A DNA stretch of 64,000 nucleotides from Timema cristinae (Eukaryota; Arthropoda; Insecta; Phasmatodea; Timematidae), in NCBI GenBank assembly GCA_039000515.1, contig JBCFYV010000495.1:18132-82131 (forward strand). Direction: 5' to 3'. Below the pieces are notes generated by a model, which was not told where the DNA came from, did no database searches, and saw only the letters and a program-made list of their open reading frames with translations. Of this stretch, positions 50,094 through 57,515 are shown piece by piece; the stretch's first letter is position 1; the number at the start of each line of letters is the position of its first letter. The translations under genes were made by a program, and so were the position numbers.

Positions 50094-50856
50094 AGGACCA
50101 AATTTTTTACATCACTTTGCCGAGCGACAGCTCTAGGGGATATTTCCCGAAAAATACCCTCACGAATTTCACCACGCAAACTTCCTTACCGCTTACACTC
50201 GAAGGGCGGTGGAAGTCGCTCTGGCTGAATTTAAATATCCCTGTTCTTTCACCACCGTACCCGAGGGCCAAAATATTGTATGGTACAACTGGGTGGACGC
50301 TAACGGCGTGGAACAAATATTCAAGGACCAATCCCGCTGGAAACTACAGCACTATCCACGAATTGATCAAAGCTCTAAACGAAGTAGGGGTTTTAAAAAG
50401 GGGATTCCGGGTTGTATTCAAGTACAAAAAACCCCAACAAAAAAGTGGAAGTTATCTCTTCTTCACCAAATATCAGCTGTTGACTCTATCAAGCCAACTA
50501 AGTCAAACAGCTGGGTTTTCGATCCTAAGACTAATCTGATAAAAGTACCAAAGTCTCCGTACGCCGCCAACATTCTACTAGGCCTTCCCTCGCAAATGTA
50601 CATATACACGATATCGTCGAGCCTCAGCCCGTGGTGACATTGTGGCACCTCTATTACGTATCGTCGGCATCAACAACGTAAACTATCTCTACGGCATACA
50701 TAAGACAGTTAGCTACGACCCGTTGCACTACATGCCGTGCTGAGAAGGGAAATTGAAAGCTTGGAAATCAATATAAGAACCGACACGGGTGAACCTGTAC
50801 CATTCGAGTTTGGAAAAGTGTGCGTGAAACTTCATTTTCGACGCTGCTCATCATGA
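50090..50856 (+). CDS. Penton/minor capsid-like protein
   Basis: The start MKDQIFYITLPSDSS is followed by YFPKNTLTNFTT and, after one frame change near 50,210, by ALAEFKYP. This opening is the hallmark of a conserved Polinton protein assigned as the single-jelly-roll vertex (penton/minor capsid) protein. The C-terminal part (50,600-50,850) contains, in shifting frames, YDPLHYMP, a segment like LEINIRTDTGEPVPFEFGK and KLHFRR, ending TGA at 50,854-50,856. Length ~255 aa. It overlaps the integrase end (ATGA) and the next ORF start (ATGA at 50,853), implying coupled expression. Frame changes near 50,210, 50,620, 50,640 and 50,740. The penton assignment rests on family knowledge. Confidence 0.82.
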
Positions 50857-51263
50857 ACTGTCCCTACCAAAGATACTACATCAACCAGGCTGGAACAGGA
50901 ATATCTTCGATCTACCACGGTGTTCCCTATCAAAGAGGGCATGGGATGGAAGTTTTTTCAGTGGTCTTTTCAAAAGCGTCGTACCGTTGCTGAGAAGTGG
51001 CGCTAAAGCCATCGGAAAACAGGCGCTTCATACGGGTATCGACGTGCTCTCCGACGTTGCCAATCAAGGGCGTCCTTTCAAAGAGGCCCTACGGCAACGT
51101 GTCGGCGAGGCTGGAACAAACTTAAACGCAAGGCTGAACAGAAGATCAACACGCTGATGACCGCTCAGGCTATAAAGGGCGTCGTAAGAAGCAACGACGT
51201 CATTCTAAGGTCGTCACCCGACGTAAAAAGGTCAAGAAAGAAGCTAAAGATATTTTCAGTTAA
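50853..51263 (+). CDS. Small basic virion-like protein between penton and major capsid
   Basis: About 136 aa. The N-terminus MNCPYQRYYINQAGTGI with YHGVPYQRGHGM is a Gly/Tyr/Gln-rich lead seen in the equivalent Polinton gene. A Gly/Ala-rich amphipathic middle (VVPLLRSGAKAIGKQAL near 50,975-51,025) follows. The C-terminus (51,180-51,260) is strongly basic (RRKKQRRHSK, TRRKKVKKEAKDIFS), ending TAA at 51,261-51,263. Position and layout resemble minor virion proteins that link capsid and DNA; this role is inferred. Frame changes near 50,945 and 51,110. It starts on the 4-nt overlap with the penton-like gene and is followed by the major capsid ATG after one base. Confidence 0.72.
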
Positions 51264-51264
51264 A

Positions 51265-52580
51265 ATGTCGTTTTCTACACCCCCAGTCCTGCGAGTGTGC
51301 CAGCAGTGAACTCGATCTCTTTTCCGTCCCAAACCCACTCAAACCGTCTTGAAAGTGGGCAATGGCTCCAGTACAAACCTGTCTCTTCCCTCACCGATGA
51401 TTCACCCATCGAATTTACCGTTACCGGCCAAGGCGAGTTCTATATCGATCTTTCACAGACTATGCTCTATCTCCGTGCGGCCATCATGAAACCCGATGGT
51501 GGCGCTTTCACAGAGGTGGATCAGATCGCTCCCGTCAACAATTGGCTGCATTCTCTATTCACGCAGGTGGACGTGTTTTTAAACCAAAAACTAGTATCAC
51601 CGCCCAGCAACACGTATGCCTATAGAGCGTACATTGAGACGCTGCTCAATTACAACAGCGAAGCCAAAGAACGCATTTGACTTGCGGTCTGTGGTTCGCA
51701 GACACCCCCGGAACCTTTGAGGAGGCTAACGCCAACAACCAGGGATTTGAGGCCCGTCGCATCTCACCACAAAAAGTAAGACGGTGGATCTTTTGGGGTA
51801 TCTACACGGCGACGTGTTTAACCAAGAGAAATACCTTTTGAACGGCGCCGAACTCCGAATCCGGTTGGTCCGTTCCAGAGACGGGTTTAGTCTTATGGCA
51901 GTCCCTGAACTCCCTCACTTTAAGGTTCACATCGTTGAAGCCGGCCTTCTAGTGAGGCGTGTCAAAGTAGCACCTTCTATAACTGTTGGCACACGCCAAA
52001 GCATTAAATGTCAGTCCCGCAAAGTATCCCATCACCCGTGTGGAAGTAAAAACACTCACTATTCCTACGGGCGTGCAAGGGAAATCGCTGGACAACGTAT
52101 TCACCGGCCAGTTACCCAAACGGTGCATCGTGGGATTTGTGTCAAACGCAGCGTTCAACGGAGACGCCACCAAGAACCCGTTCAACTTTCAAACCTACGG
52201 CATGAACCATTTCTCACTGTACGTGGACGGGGAACAAGTACCGTCGAAACCGTTACAGCCCGATTTTTTAAACGGCCACTATGTCATGTCCTACCACACG
52301 CTGTTTTCTGGAACGGGTATCCATTTCATGAAACGAGGGTAGCGACATCACACGAGAAGCCTTCCCCAAGGGATATCATCTCATGGCTTTCGATCTCACA
52401 CCTAATCTGTCCGCCCACATGACATCACATTGGAATTTGACGAGACACGGTTCTCTGAGCATCGAAGTGAGCTTCACCCGAGCTCTCACCGAAACTGTCA
52501 ACTGTATCGTGTACGGGGAGTTTGCCAACATCATCACCATTGACAAGGACAGAAACGTTGTGACCGATTATGGAAGCTAA
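51265..52580 (+). CDS. MCP: Major capsid protein (double jelly-roll, hexon-like), frameshifted
   Basis: About 438 aa, the usual size. Conserved family stretches appear in order: SSELDLFSVP just after the start (~51,300), YIDLSQTMLYLRAAI, VNNWLHSLFTQVDVFLNQKL and YAYRAYIETLLNYNSEAK (to 51,670), EKYLLNGAELRIRLVRSRD (51,830-51,885), AHAKALNVSPAKYPITRVEV (51,987-52,045), PKRCIVGFVSNAAFNGD, NPFNFQTYGMNHFSLYVDG, LFSGTGIHF (to 52,335), FDLTPNLSAHM and VYGEFANIITIDKDRNVVTD to TAA at 52,578-52,580. These match the Polinton double-jelly-roll major capsid protein that forms the icosahedral shell. Frame changes near 51,290, 51,670-51,780, 51,890-51,985 and 52,340-52,385; none removes a conserved block. 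The ATG lies 1 nt after the preceding stop. Confidence 0.95.
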
Positions 52581-52587
52581 TATAAAC
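52581..52587 (+). promoter_or_regulatory. TATA box for the 52,620 gene and possibly the protease
   Basis: TATAAAC directly follows the major capsid stop and lies 39 nt before the ATG at 52,620. Confidence 0.6.
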
Positions 52588-52619
52588 GGCTTCCAGCCCT
52601 TACCCCCTTCATTTAAGCT

Positions 52620-53166
52620 ATGGACGTCATTGTGGATTTCCAGAGCTTCATCGACGACAACAACGAGTTTATCGTCAAGGAACTGAGTGTTTTATCTGTA
52701 TGCGGCACATTACTTCAACATTGGGTGTTAAAACCTCCATACGCTATCGAAGAACTTTCCCACCGAATGCCCGAAAAGAAAGCCGACTATATAGTCAACA
52801 ATCTGCACGGTATCACCTGGGATTACGGTGATGTGGATTACAGCCTGCTCGAATCCCTCATCTCCCGTGCCCACAGCGCGTGCAGAAACCGTCTACGTCA
52901 AGGGGTCAGAAAAGAAAAAGTTTCTAGTCAAATACACGTCTACACCCATCGTAGATCTGTACGACAGAGGTTGTTCGTCACTGAAAACACTTAAATTGGG
53001 TCGCACCATGTGCATGGCACATAGTTCTGTATGGAATTTCTGCTCTGCCTCTATCGTCTGGGGACTTCGAGACTGGATGATTGAAGATGGACACGCACAC
53101 CATAAGACGTGCGCTGAAAACAAGTCCGTGGTTCCGTTCTGTACGGTCGGGTGTTTTCCCTGCTGA
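52620..53166 (+). CDS. Conserved Polinton protein of unknown function
   Basis: The start MDVIVDFQSFIDDNNEFIV is followed by KELSVLSVCG, WVLKPPYAIEELSHRMP, NNLHGITWDYGDVDY and, after one frame change near 52,880, VYVKGSEKKKFLVKYTST, IVDLYDRGCSSLKTL and CMAHSSVWNFCSASIVWGLRDWM. I recognise this as a protein that recurs in animal Polintons and solitary genomic copies next to the protease, but know no demonstrated function. The opening hVDhQxF...FhhKEL together with the V-K-G-x-E-K motif suggests an alpha/beta nuclease-like or adaptor fold; this is speculation. The C-terminal Cys/His residues (CSS, CMAH, CSA) could bind a metal. The 3' end is uncertain: the open frame runs to 53,166 and overlaps the protease start. 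Confidence 0.68.
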
Positions 53167-53624
53167 TCAAACTACCCGCAAGAATAGCTCGACCTGCCGC
53201 TCTAGTCATCAACAACCGATCCGCACACCAAACCTGGGACGCATTGGGTCGCCATCTTTATCGACAAGAACGGTGTGGGAGAATACTTTGACAGTTATGG
53301 TTTTCCACCACGTATAAAGTCACATCTGGCATTTATACGCAAAAACACTTTTCGCACGTCCCATAGTAAGCTACAACTTCAAAGCATCGCATCAGACGTT
53401 TGCGGCCATTACTGTCTCATGTACCTTCTCTATCGCTCCCAGAACATTCCGCTGAAAACTTTCCAAAACCATTCTCGCCCACCAATCATACAGCCAACGA
53501 CGCTAAGGTGGTGAGATATTACAATAGATTTTTCAAGACTGTAGGGGCATGTCGCCCTTCAAGAGGCCGTGTCCAGACGGCGTGCGCCTATAAAAAGGGC
53601 GTCCCGGCGGTGTGCCGGCCATAA
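53087..53624 (+). CDS. PRO: Adenain-like cysteine protease (virion maturation), frameshifted
   Basis: Predicted to cleave virion precursor proteins, as adenovirus protease does. The N-terminus MDTHTIRRALKTSPWF contains SGVFPAD. After frame changes near 53,165 and 53,230 the catalytic His lies in KPGTHWVAIFIDKN (His codon 53,262-53,264), followed by the acidic site in GEYFDSYGFPP (53,277-53,310). The Gln/Cys region is LQLQSIASDVCGHYCLMYLL, with the Cys pair at 53,401-53,415. This is the His-Asp/Glu-Gln-Cys order of the family. After a frame change near 53,470 the C-terminus reads TANDAKVVRYYNRFF and stops at 53,622-53,624. Length ~179 aa, normal for the family. It starts inside the 3' end of the previous gene, and its own 3' end contains the next TATA box. 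Confidence 0.92.
53589..53596 (+). promoter_or_regulatory. TATA box of the last gene, inside the protease 3' end
   Basis: CTATAAAAAGGGCG is a textbook TATA element 48 nt before the ATG at 53,637. It overlaps the last protease codons, the same arrangement as the box at 47,993 inside the ATPase. Confidence 0.68.
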
Positions 53625-53636
53625 CCACTGAGCATC

Positions 53637-54372
53637 ATGGAAGGTCAAGACGTTTGCAGTAGCAAAGCAAAGCCTGCGAAACCACTCGCCGTCACCAGTA
53701 TTTTCAACACATTGTTCCCGCTGGATGGAGTCGACGCCAAGCGAGTCATCGTCGGCATGAGTGTCAAGAACAACTTTACGCCCTAATGTCCAACTAGAAA
53801 AATGTGGAGGGAACTGCGCCGTGTTTAACCGAACAGAATGGCAAGAACTGAGCACCTACAAGTCGGTCATATCAAAGTTTTTCACCAACACTCAACCTCC
53901 TCAGAAGATTAGCCTGACTAATCACGAAATCTCTCTGAGACGTATGTGTGGAGACCGTATGGTCGTCATCAACGAGAAACAAGACGCCGGAATCAAACGG
54001 GTCGCCTATCTAGCACCTAGCTGGGCGCGTCTTTGTGAGGTGTGGGACCTCATCGACGTCGCCGTCGACCGACGGGACATGTGGTCGACACCCGTCGCGC
54101 GCTATTGCAACAATTTGATCGACACACTCGTCGTGGATGTATGCGACACGCTAACAGAATCGACGGATGTCATCGACCTAGAACAACCTACGGTGGAAAC
54201 GCACATCAAAAACCTGGATCTTATCAGTGCTACTTACTATACACGTCAAGTCATCGGTTTGGACTATTACATGTTGGATTGTGAACTAAAAACAATTTTA
54301 CTAACGCATCTAAGAGACACTGTAGAAAAACGTATGAACGAATATATGCGTCATTCCTGTAAAAATGTATAA
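53637..54372 (+). CDS. Last Polinton gene; two-repeat protein, weakly PC4-like
   Basis: About 245 aa with one frame change near 53,780; from 53,790 to the TAA at 54,370 the frame is open for ~190 codons, the longest clean frame in the window. The N-terminus is Lys/Ala/Pro-rich (SSKAKPAKPLAVTS). Two similar modules follow: NVQLEKCGGNCAVFNRTEWQ...YKSVISKFF and EISLRRMCGDRMVVINEKQ...YLAPSWARLCEVWDLIDVAV. Each has a beta-hairpin-like strand pair and then [ST]-x-x-[ES]-W-x-x-L and a helix, reminiscent of the ssDNA-binding PC4/Sub1 coactivator core. This resemblance is by eye and unconfirmed. The C-terminal ~100 aa are helical and acidic, with no recognised motif. It has its own TATA box and poly(A) signal. 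Confidence 0.72.
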
Positions 54373-54383
54373 TTGTGATGTTT

Positions 54384-54400
54384 AATAAAATAAATATATA
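54384..54400 (+). terminator. Poly(A) signal(s) after the last gene
   Basis: AATAAAATAAATATA begins 12 nt after the TAA. It is followed ~25 nt on by TGTGTTTTATTT, a GT/T-rich downstream element. Confidence 0.7.
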
Positions 54401-54429
54401 TTTGTAACATCTGTGTTTTATTTACGAGT

Positions 54430-54975
54430 CCCAACTTGTCTTGGCTGCCCGACAACCCGATGCCCCGGGTCAATATCTAATCTTGTCTCAACATGTCTTG
54501 TCTGCCCGCCAACCTGGCGCCAGGGAAAACCCACTGCCAGGGTCAATGACCTCAATATCTATTCTTGTCTGCCCGACAACATGGCGCCAGGGAAAACCCA
54601 CTGCCCGGGTCAATATCTATTCTTGTCCCAAATTGTCTTGTCTGCCCGCCAACCTGGCGCCCGGGTTGCGACATAACACGCAATGATACGTCATAGGGAA
54701 AAAACCCAAGTTGTCCTGTGCGATAGCTGCGGCAGGAGGAACATTTCCATGCATTTCGACAGACGCTACCAAACAAACAATTTTAGTAGACTTGTGACAG
54801 GGGTAGTGGCCCCTAACTGTGGATTCCGAGGCCCCTGATTGTGCATAATTAGAGATGCTCTAGTTTGCGACATAACACGCAATGATTACGTCATAGGAAA
54901 AACCCAGGTTGCGGAGGTCACGACCTATTCTTGTCCCAACTTGTCTGCCCGCCAGCCCGGCGCCAGGGTTGCGAT
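54430..54975. repeat. Subterminal repeats with GGCGCC palindromes
   Basis: CTTGTCTGCCCGCCAACCTG-type units occur at about 54,445, 54,500, 54,570, 54,640 and 54,945. Most contain GGCGCCAGGG, and two are followed by AAAACCCACTGCC. GGGTCAATATCTATTCTTGTC links successive units. The open frames running through this block (54,413-54,686) are products of the repeat and not genes. Confidence 0.8.
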
Positions 54976-55000
54976 GATTACGTCATTGGGAAAACCCAAG
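54665..55000. repeat. Three copies of a TTACGTCAT-GGGAAAACCC module
   Basis: CGCAATGAT-ACGTCATAGGG near 54,680, GCAATGATTACGTCATAGG near 54,870 and GCGATGATTACGTCATTGGG near 54,968 are each followed by AAAACCCAAG or AAAACCCAGG. ATTACGTCAT is a CREB/ATF-type palindrome core and GGGAAAACCC is itself palindromic. They lie just inside the right inverted repeat, a plausible enhancer or replication-protein site. Confidence 0.65.
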
Positions 55001-55016
55001 TGCGGGGAGGGGGTGG

Positions 55017-55675
55017 GGAGGGAAAAGTGAAAGGCTGAGTTGGTCATCAGAAGCCAGCGAGCCAGCTTGTGTCATTTAATATCGGGCATCCGGAGGAGAA
55101 AGTACCTCTTGTCTCATGCTCCCACAACGCTCTAAAACTCCAACACCTCAATCCTTAATTAGCATAAATTAATTAATTAATAATTAAAAGGCCGTCAGGA
55201 GAGGTTCAGGCCTTGTGACGATGGAACCAATGCTCATTCAACATAAGACAGCACTAGCTAGAGGTTCAAAACGATGAATAAAAACCCCAAATATAGACCG
55301 TTTTCGATATAAACGCTCTGACATATAGGCAGTTTTATGTATAAATGACTGTTACGAAAACGACCCCCAGAACGTTTTCGATATAAACGCTCTGACATAT
55401 AGGCAGTTTTATGTATAAATGACTGTTACGAAACGACCCCCAGAACGTTTTCGATATAAACGCTCTGACATATAGGCAGTTTTTATGTATAAATGACTGT
55501 TACGAAACGACCCCCAGAACGTTTTCGATATAAACGCTCTGACATATAGGCCATTTTATGTATAAATGACTGATCCGAAACGACCCCCAAATATAGACCG
55601 TTTTCGATATAAACGCTCTCACATATAGGCAGTTTTATGTATAAATGGCTGTACCGAAACGTCCCGAACACTACT
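55017..55675 (-). repeat. Right terminal inverted repeat of the Polinton
   Basis: Mirror copy of 37,811-38,470 and the cleaner of the two arms. It is a better reference than the left arm for the true repeat sequence. It ends ...GAACACTACT directly at the target-site duplication. Confidence 0.95.
55285..55655 (-). repeat. Tandem ~73-bp units in right inverted repeat (about 5 copies)
   Basis: Five copies of CGTTTTCGATATAAACGCTC are spaced ~73 bp apart, mirroring the left arm, including the outer AAATATAGACC variant units. The copy count is the same in both arms, so the array predates, or was homogenised before, this insertion. Confidence 0.92.
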
Positions 55676-55681
55676 CATTAT
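55676..55681. repeat. Target-site duplication, right copy
   Basis: CATTAT lies immediately after the ...ACTACT right terminus and matches 37,805-37,810 exactly. It marks the right edge of the element and the empty-site sequence. Confidence 0.93.
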
Positions 55682-56124
55682 GAACCAACTTGTGATATCA
55701 ATACACAACTTACAAACTAATTTGTACTAAAAACAAGGACAAAGCTCAGTCCTCCGATCAACAATTTACAAATACAGTATAACCCTGACTATTCGGAAAC
55801 CAGTTATCCAGCGATGTTCGTTAAATTTAGATAAAATTAATTTTGAATAACTTTTTTCCTAACTTTTCAAAGTTTTATTTATTGTATGTAGCTTGTTTTT
55901 AAGAAGTTCAAAGATTTAATCTTATGTTGTGTTGTATAATAAATACATACTAGTGCCTGCGTTATATGCTTTTTAGTAAACTACTATATTTTCAAGAAAG
56001 TCTTTCAGTGTGAAATCATCTTTTTCTTTAAAAGATCAATTATCAGGATTTTTTACTATACGGACTAACCTAGGTCCTAATTAATCCAGATGATCAAGGT
56101 TCTGCTATAGTATATTTTATGCAA

Positions 56125-56192
56125 TATTGGGAATCAAACGCGGGCGAAACCCCTAGCTCACGAGGCAAAGGCGCTACCGACTTTATTAAGGT
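56125..56192 (-). repeat. tRNA-like SINE-head fragment
   Basis: The minus strand reads GTCGGTAGCGCCTTTGCC (A-box-like) and then GTTTGATTCCC (B-box-like). It is tRNA-like but without a full cloverleaf, probably a SINE remnant. Confidence 0.35.
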
Positions 56193-56274
56193 GCCTGTAA
56201 TTGACACAAGACATTCTGACCGCTCGTCGAACTACCATAGAAGTCTGCCCATAAAACAAGGATATTGTTTTCAG

Positions 56275-56518
56275 ATATGCGATGATACTGCTGCCCTTGC
56301 TGACGACCGTGGACTACCGGGTGAGCGTATTCATGTACGCGCGGGACGAGGTAGCCGCATTCGAGCCCCAGGACTGTATGCGCCGGGTCGCGATGACGGC
56401 CGACGTGATGCTGCGTTGAGGGCACGTCGTGCCGCGGGGACATCCTGGTGCTCGACCTCTGGGATACCTCACCAAGTACCAGTTTACGCTACTCGTCAAG
56501 TTCATACAGGCCATGCAG
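56275..56518 (+). CDS. Probable host exon, CRAL-TRIO (clavesin/alpha-TTP-like) domain part
   Basis: A GC-rich block in AT-rich DNA is preceded by a strong acceptor (TTGTTTTCAG at 56,265-56,274) and followed by CAG|GTCACA. In the frame starting at TAT (56,276) it reads YRVSVFMYARDEVAAFEPQD and CMRRVAMTADVMLR. After a frame change near 56,415, RGDILVLDL is read, and after another near 56,455, GYLTKYQFTLLVKFIQAMQ. This order, with G-x-[IV]-x-x-x-D-[LF] followed by a helix ending [FI]-x-x-x-Q, is that of the CRAL-TRIO lipid-binding core in invertebrate alpha-tocopherol-transfer/clavesin-like proteins. The two frame changes could be sequencing indels or mark a pseudogene. Longer open frames over it (56,119-56,553 + and 56,186-56,443 -) are in wrong frames. 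Confidence 0.45.
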
Positions 56519-56819
56519 GTCACATGACATCCTCACGTACAATGCAAATATAATTGTAAACAAGAGTCGACTCGGGCTCTTTTCAGATAATCAGTTTCAG
56601 GGATCAGCTATTTGTAACCCCCACCTTCATATAATCAACGGAGCATGGGTATTTTGGTTACCACTAGACCAGACCACCAGGGCCGTTGTTATAATCGAGA
56701 TTCAAAGGTCAGTAAGTCCCCAATTCCAACCGGAACTGCTTGTTTGTTCCCCAACATCGGAAGTATTTTTTTAATCGTCATGTCTTAATAACTGCTCAGA
56801 TTGTACGCATATATGGTAA

Positions 56820-57340
56820 ATTTGATAACTATTCTAATGGGCTAGGGATGGGGAAAGAAGCATTTAAGAGGTAATCTACCCGCATTTGTGTGGAGAGAGT
56901 GTGGCAAACCATTAAAAAAAAAAAACTTAGTAGACCCAACTGGGATTAGAACTCAGATCTGACAGTCATAATATTATTATTATTATTATTATTAGCACCG
57001 CGTCTTACTACCCGTTCGGGTTATACGCACTTACGCTAATGTGTAATGGTAGGGTGATTGTGAGATGAAATGAAGGACCTACAGTTTAACGTGGAATCCG
57101 AACCACGGTGGAGACCTGGCATTCCTCACATTCACAAGATGTCTTGTCAGAGGTGAAGGAAGGGTTTGGTAATCAGATAAATCTTTGCCGGGACCGAGGA
57201 TTGAACCCCGGCCGCCAGCATAGAAGTCTGACACCTTACCCCTAGACCACCATGTCACCGACGACAGTCATAATAATGCCAGTCTAACACGAGAGTGACG
57301 CTTTAGACCACTGAAGCGGGTTCTAGGAAGTCAACCAGTC
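56820..57340 (-). mobile_element. SINE family B, split by the nested SINE A
   Basis: The left part, 56,830-56,972 (GGCTAGGGATGGGGAAAG, ACCCGCATTTGTGTGGAGAG, CCCAACTGGGATTAGAACTC), continues after the insertion at 57,263-57,340 (CAGTCTAACACGAGAGTGAC, CTTTAGACCACTGAAGCGGG). This is a tRNA-derived head on the minus strand. Confidence 0.8.
56973..57262 (-). mobile_element. SINE family A, full copy nested in SINE B
   Basis: A 290-bp tRNA-derived SINE on the minus strand. The head is at 57,185-57,255 (A-box TCTAGGGGTAAGGTG, B-box GGTTCAATCC), then a body with CTTGTGAATG and CCGTGGTTCGGATTCC, a tail ending ACCCGAACGGGTAGT, and an (AAT)n end seen here as (ATT)n at 56,973-56,994. It is flanked by the 12-bp duplication GACAGTCATAAT (56,961-56,972 and 57,263-57,274), inside a SINE B copy. 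It is the cleanest reference for this family in the window. Confidence 0.9.
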
Positions 57341-57464
57341 TCCCAATATCCGAACCAACAAGCAGTTAAGATCAAATGGGCCAGGCTGACCTCCGATTAT
57401 CAATTCATACATACACAAGAGCCACCTCCACTACATTTAAATCCAACTCCTTGGATAAATCAGT

Positions 57465-57515
57465 AGCGCGTCTGTTTACTGAAATGAGTGACCCGGGTTC
57501 GATTCCCGACATGTC
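57465..57515 (+). repeat. tRNA-like A/B-box fragment
   Basis: AGTAGCGCGTCTGTTTACTG followed by CCGGGTTCGATTCCCGACAT has intact pol III box consensus sequences. The 5' stem is not obvious; probably a SINE head. Confidence 0.4.

Larger units (their letters stand above)
37811..55675 (+). mobile_element. Complete Polinton/Maverick (adintovirus-type) element, 17,865 bp
   Basis: The element is delimited by a perfect 6-bp duplication CATTAT, starts AGTTGTGG and ends CACTACT, and carries ~660-bp terminal inverted repeats. Polintons characteristically have 5'-AG termini and 6-bp duplications. Inside, on one strand, are the hallmark genes: protein-primed family B polymerase, FtsK/HerA packaging ATPase, retroviral-type integrase, penton-like and major capsid proteins, and adenain-like protease. 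The presence of both the polymerase and the integrase matches the adintovirus/Polinton group of animal genomes. GC content of the gene block is well above that of the flanking host DNA. The left 4 kb after the inverted repeat holds no recognised gene. Many genes contain frameshifts (see individual entries), so functionality cannot be judged from this sequence alone. Confidence 0.97.

Noticed and set aside
51171..51177. TATAAAG upstream of the major capsid gene
   Set aside because: It is 94 nt from the ATG, unlike the 39-48 nt of the other boxes, and falls in the conserved basic coding region of the preceding gene. Kept only as a weak possibility.
54413..54686. Two overlapping + strand frames after the last Polinton gene
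   Set aside because: Their repeated peptides simply translate the subterminal GGCGCC repeats, downstream of the poly(A) signal.
55483..55671. Minus-strand frame inside the right inverted repeat with repeated peptide units
   Set aside because: It is a translation of the ~73-bp tandem repeat and is not matched by a conserved frame in the left arm.
56119..56553. 144-codon + frame (Arg/Gly/Ala-rich) and the overlapping minus frame 56,186-56,443
   Set aside because: Wrong-frame readings of the GC-rich CRAL-TRIO-like exon; they cross the splice acceptor and show no domain.
57465..57515. Possible genuine tRNA genes at this and other B-box sites (5.7, 28.5, 38.9, 56.15 kb)
   Set aside because: Only the A/B promoter boxes are recognisable; acceptor and anticodon stems do not pair well by eye, and tRNA-derived SINEs are abundant here.
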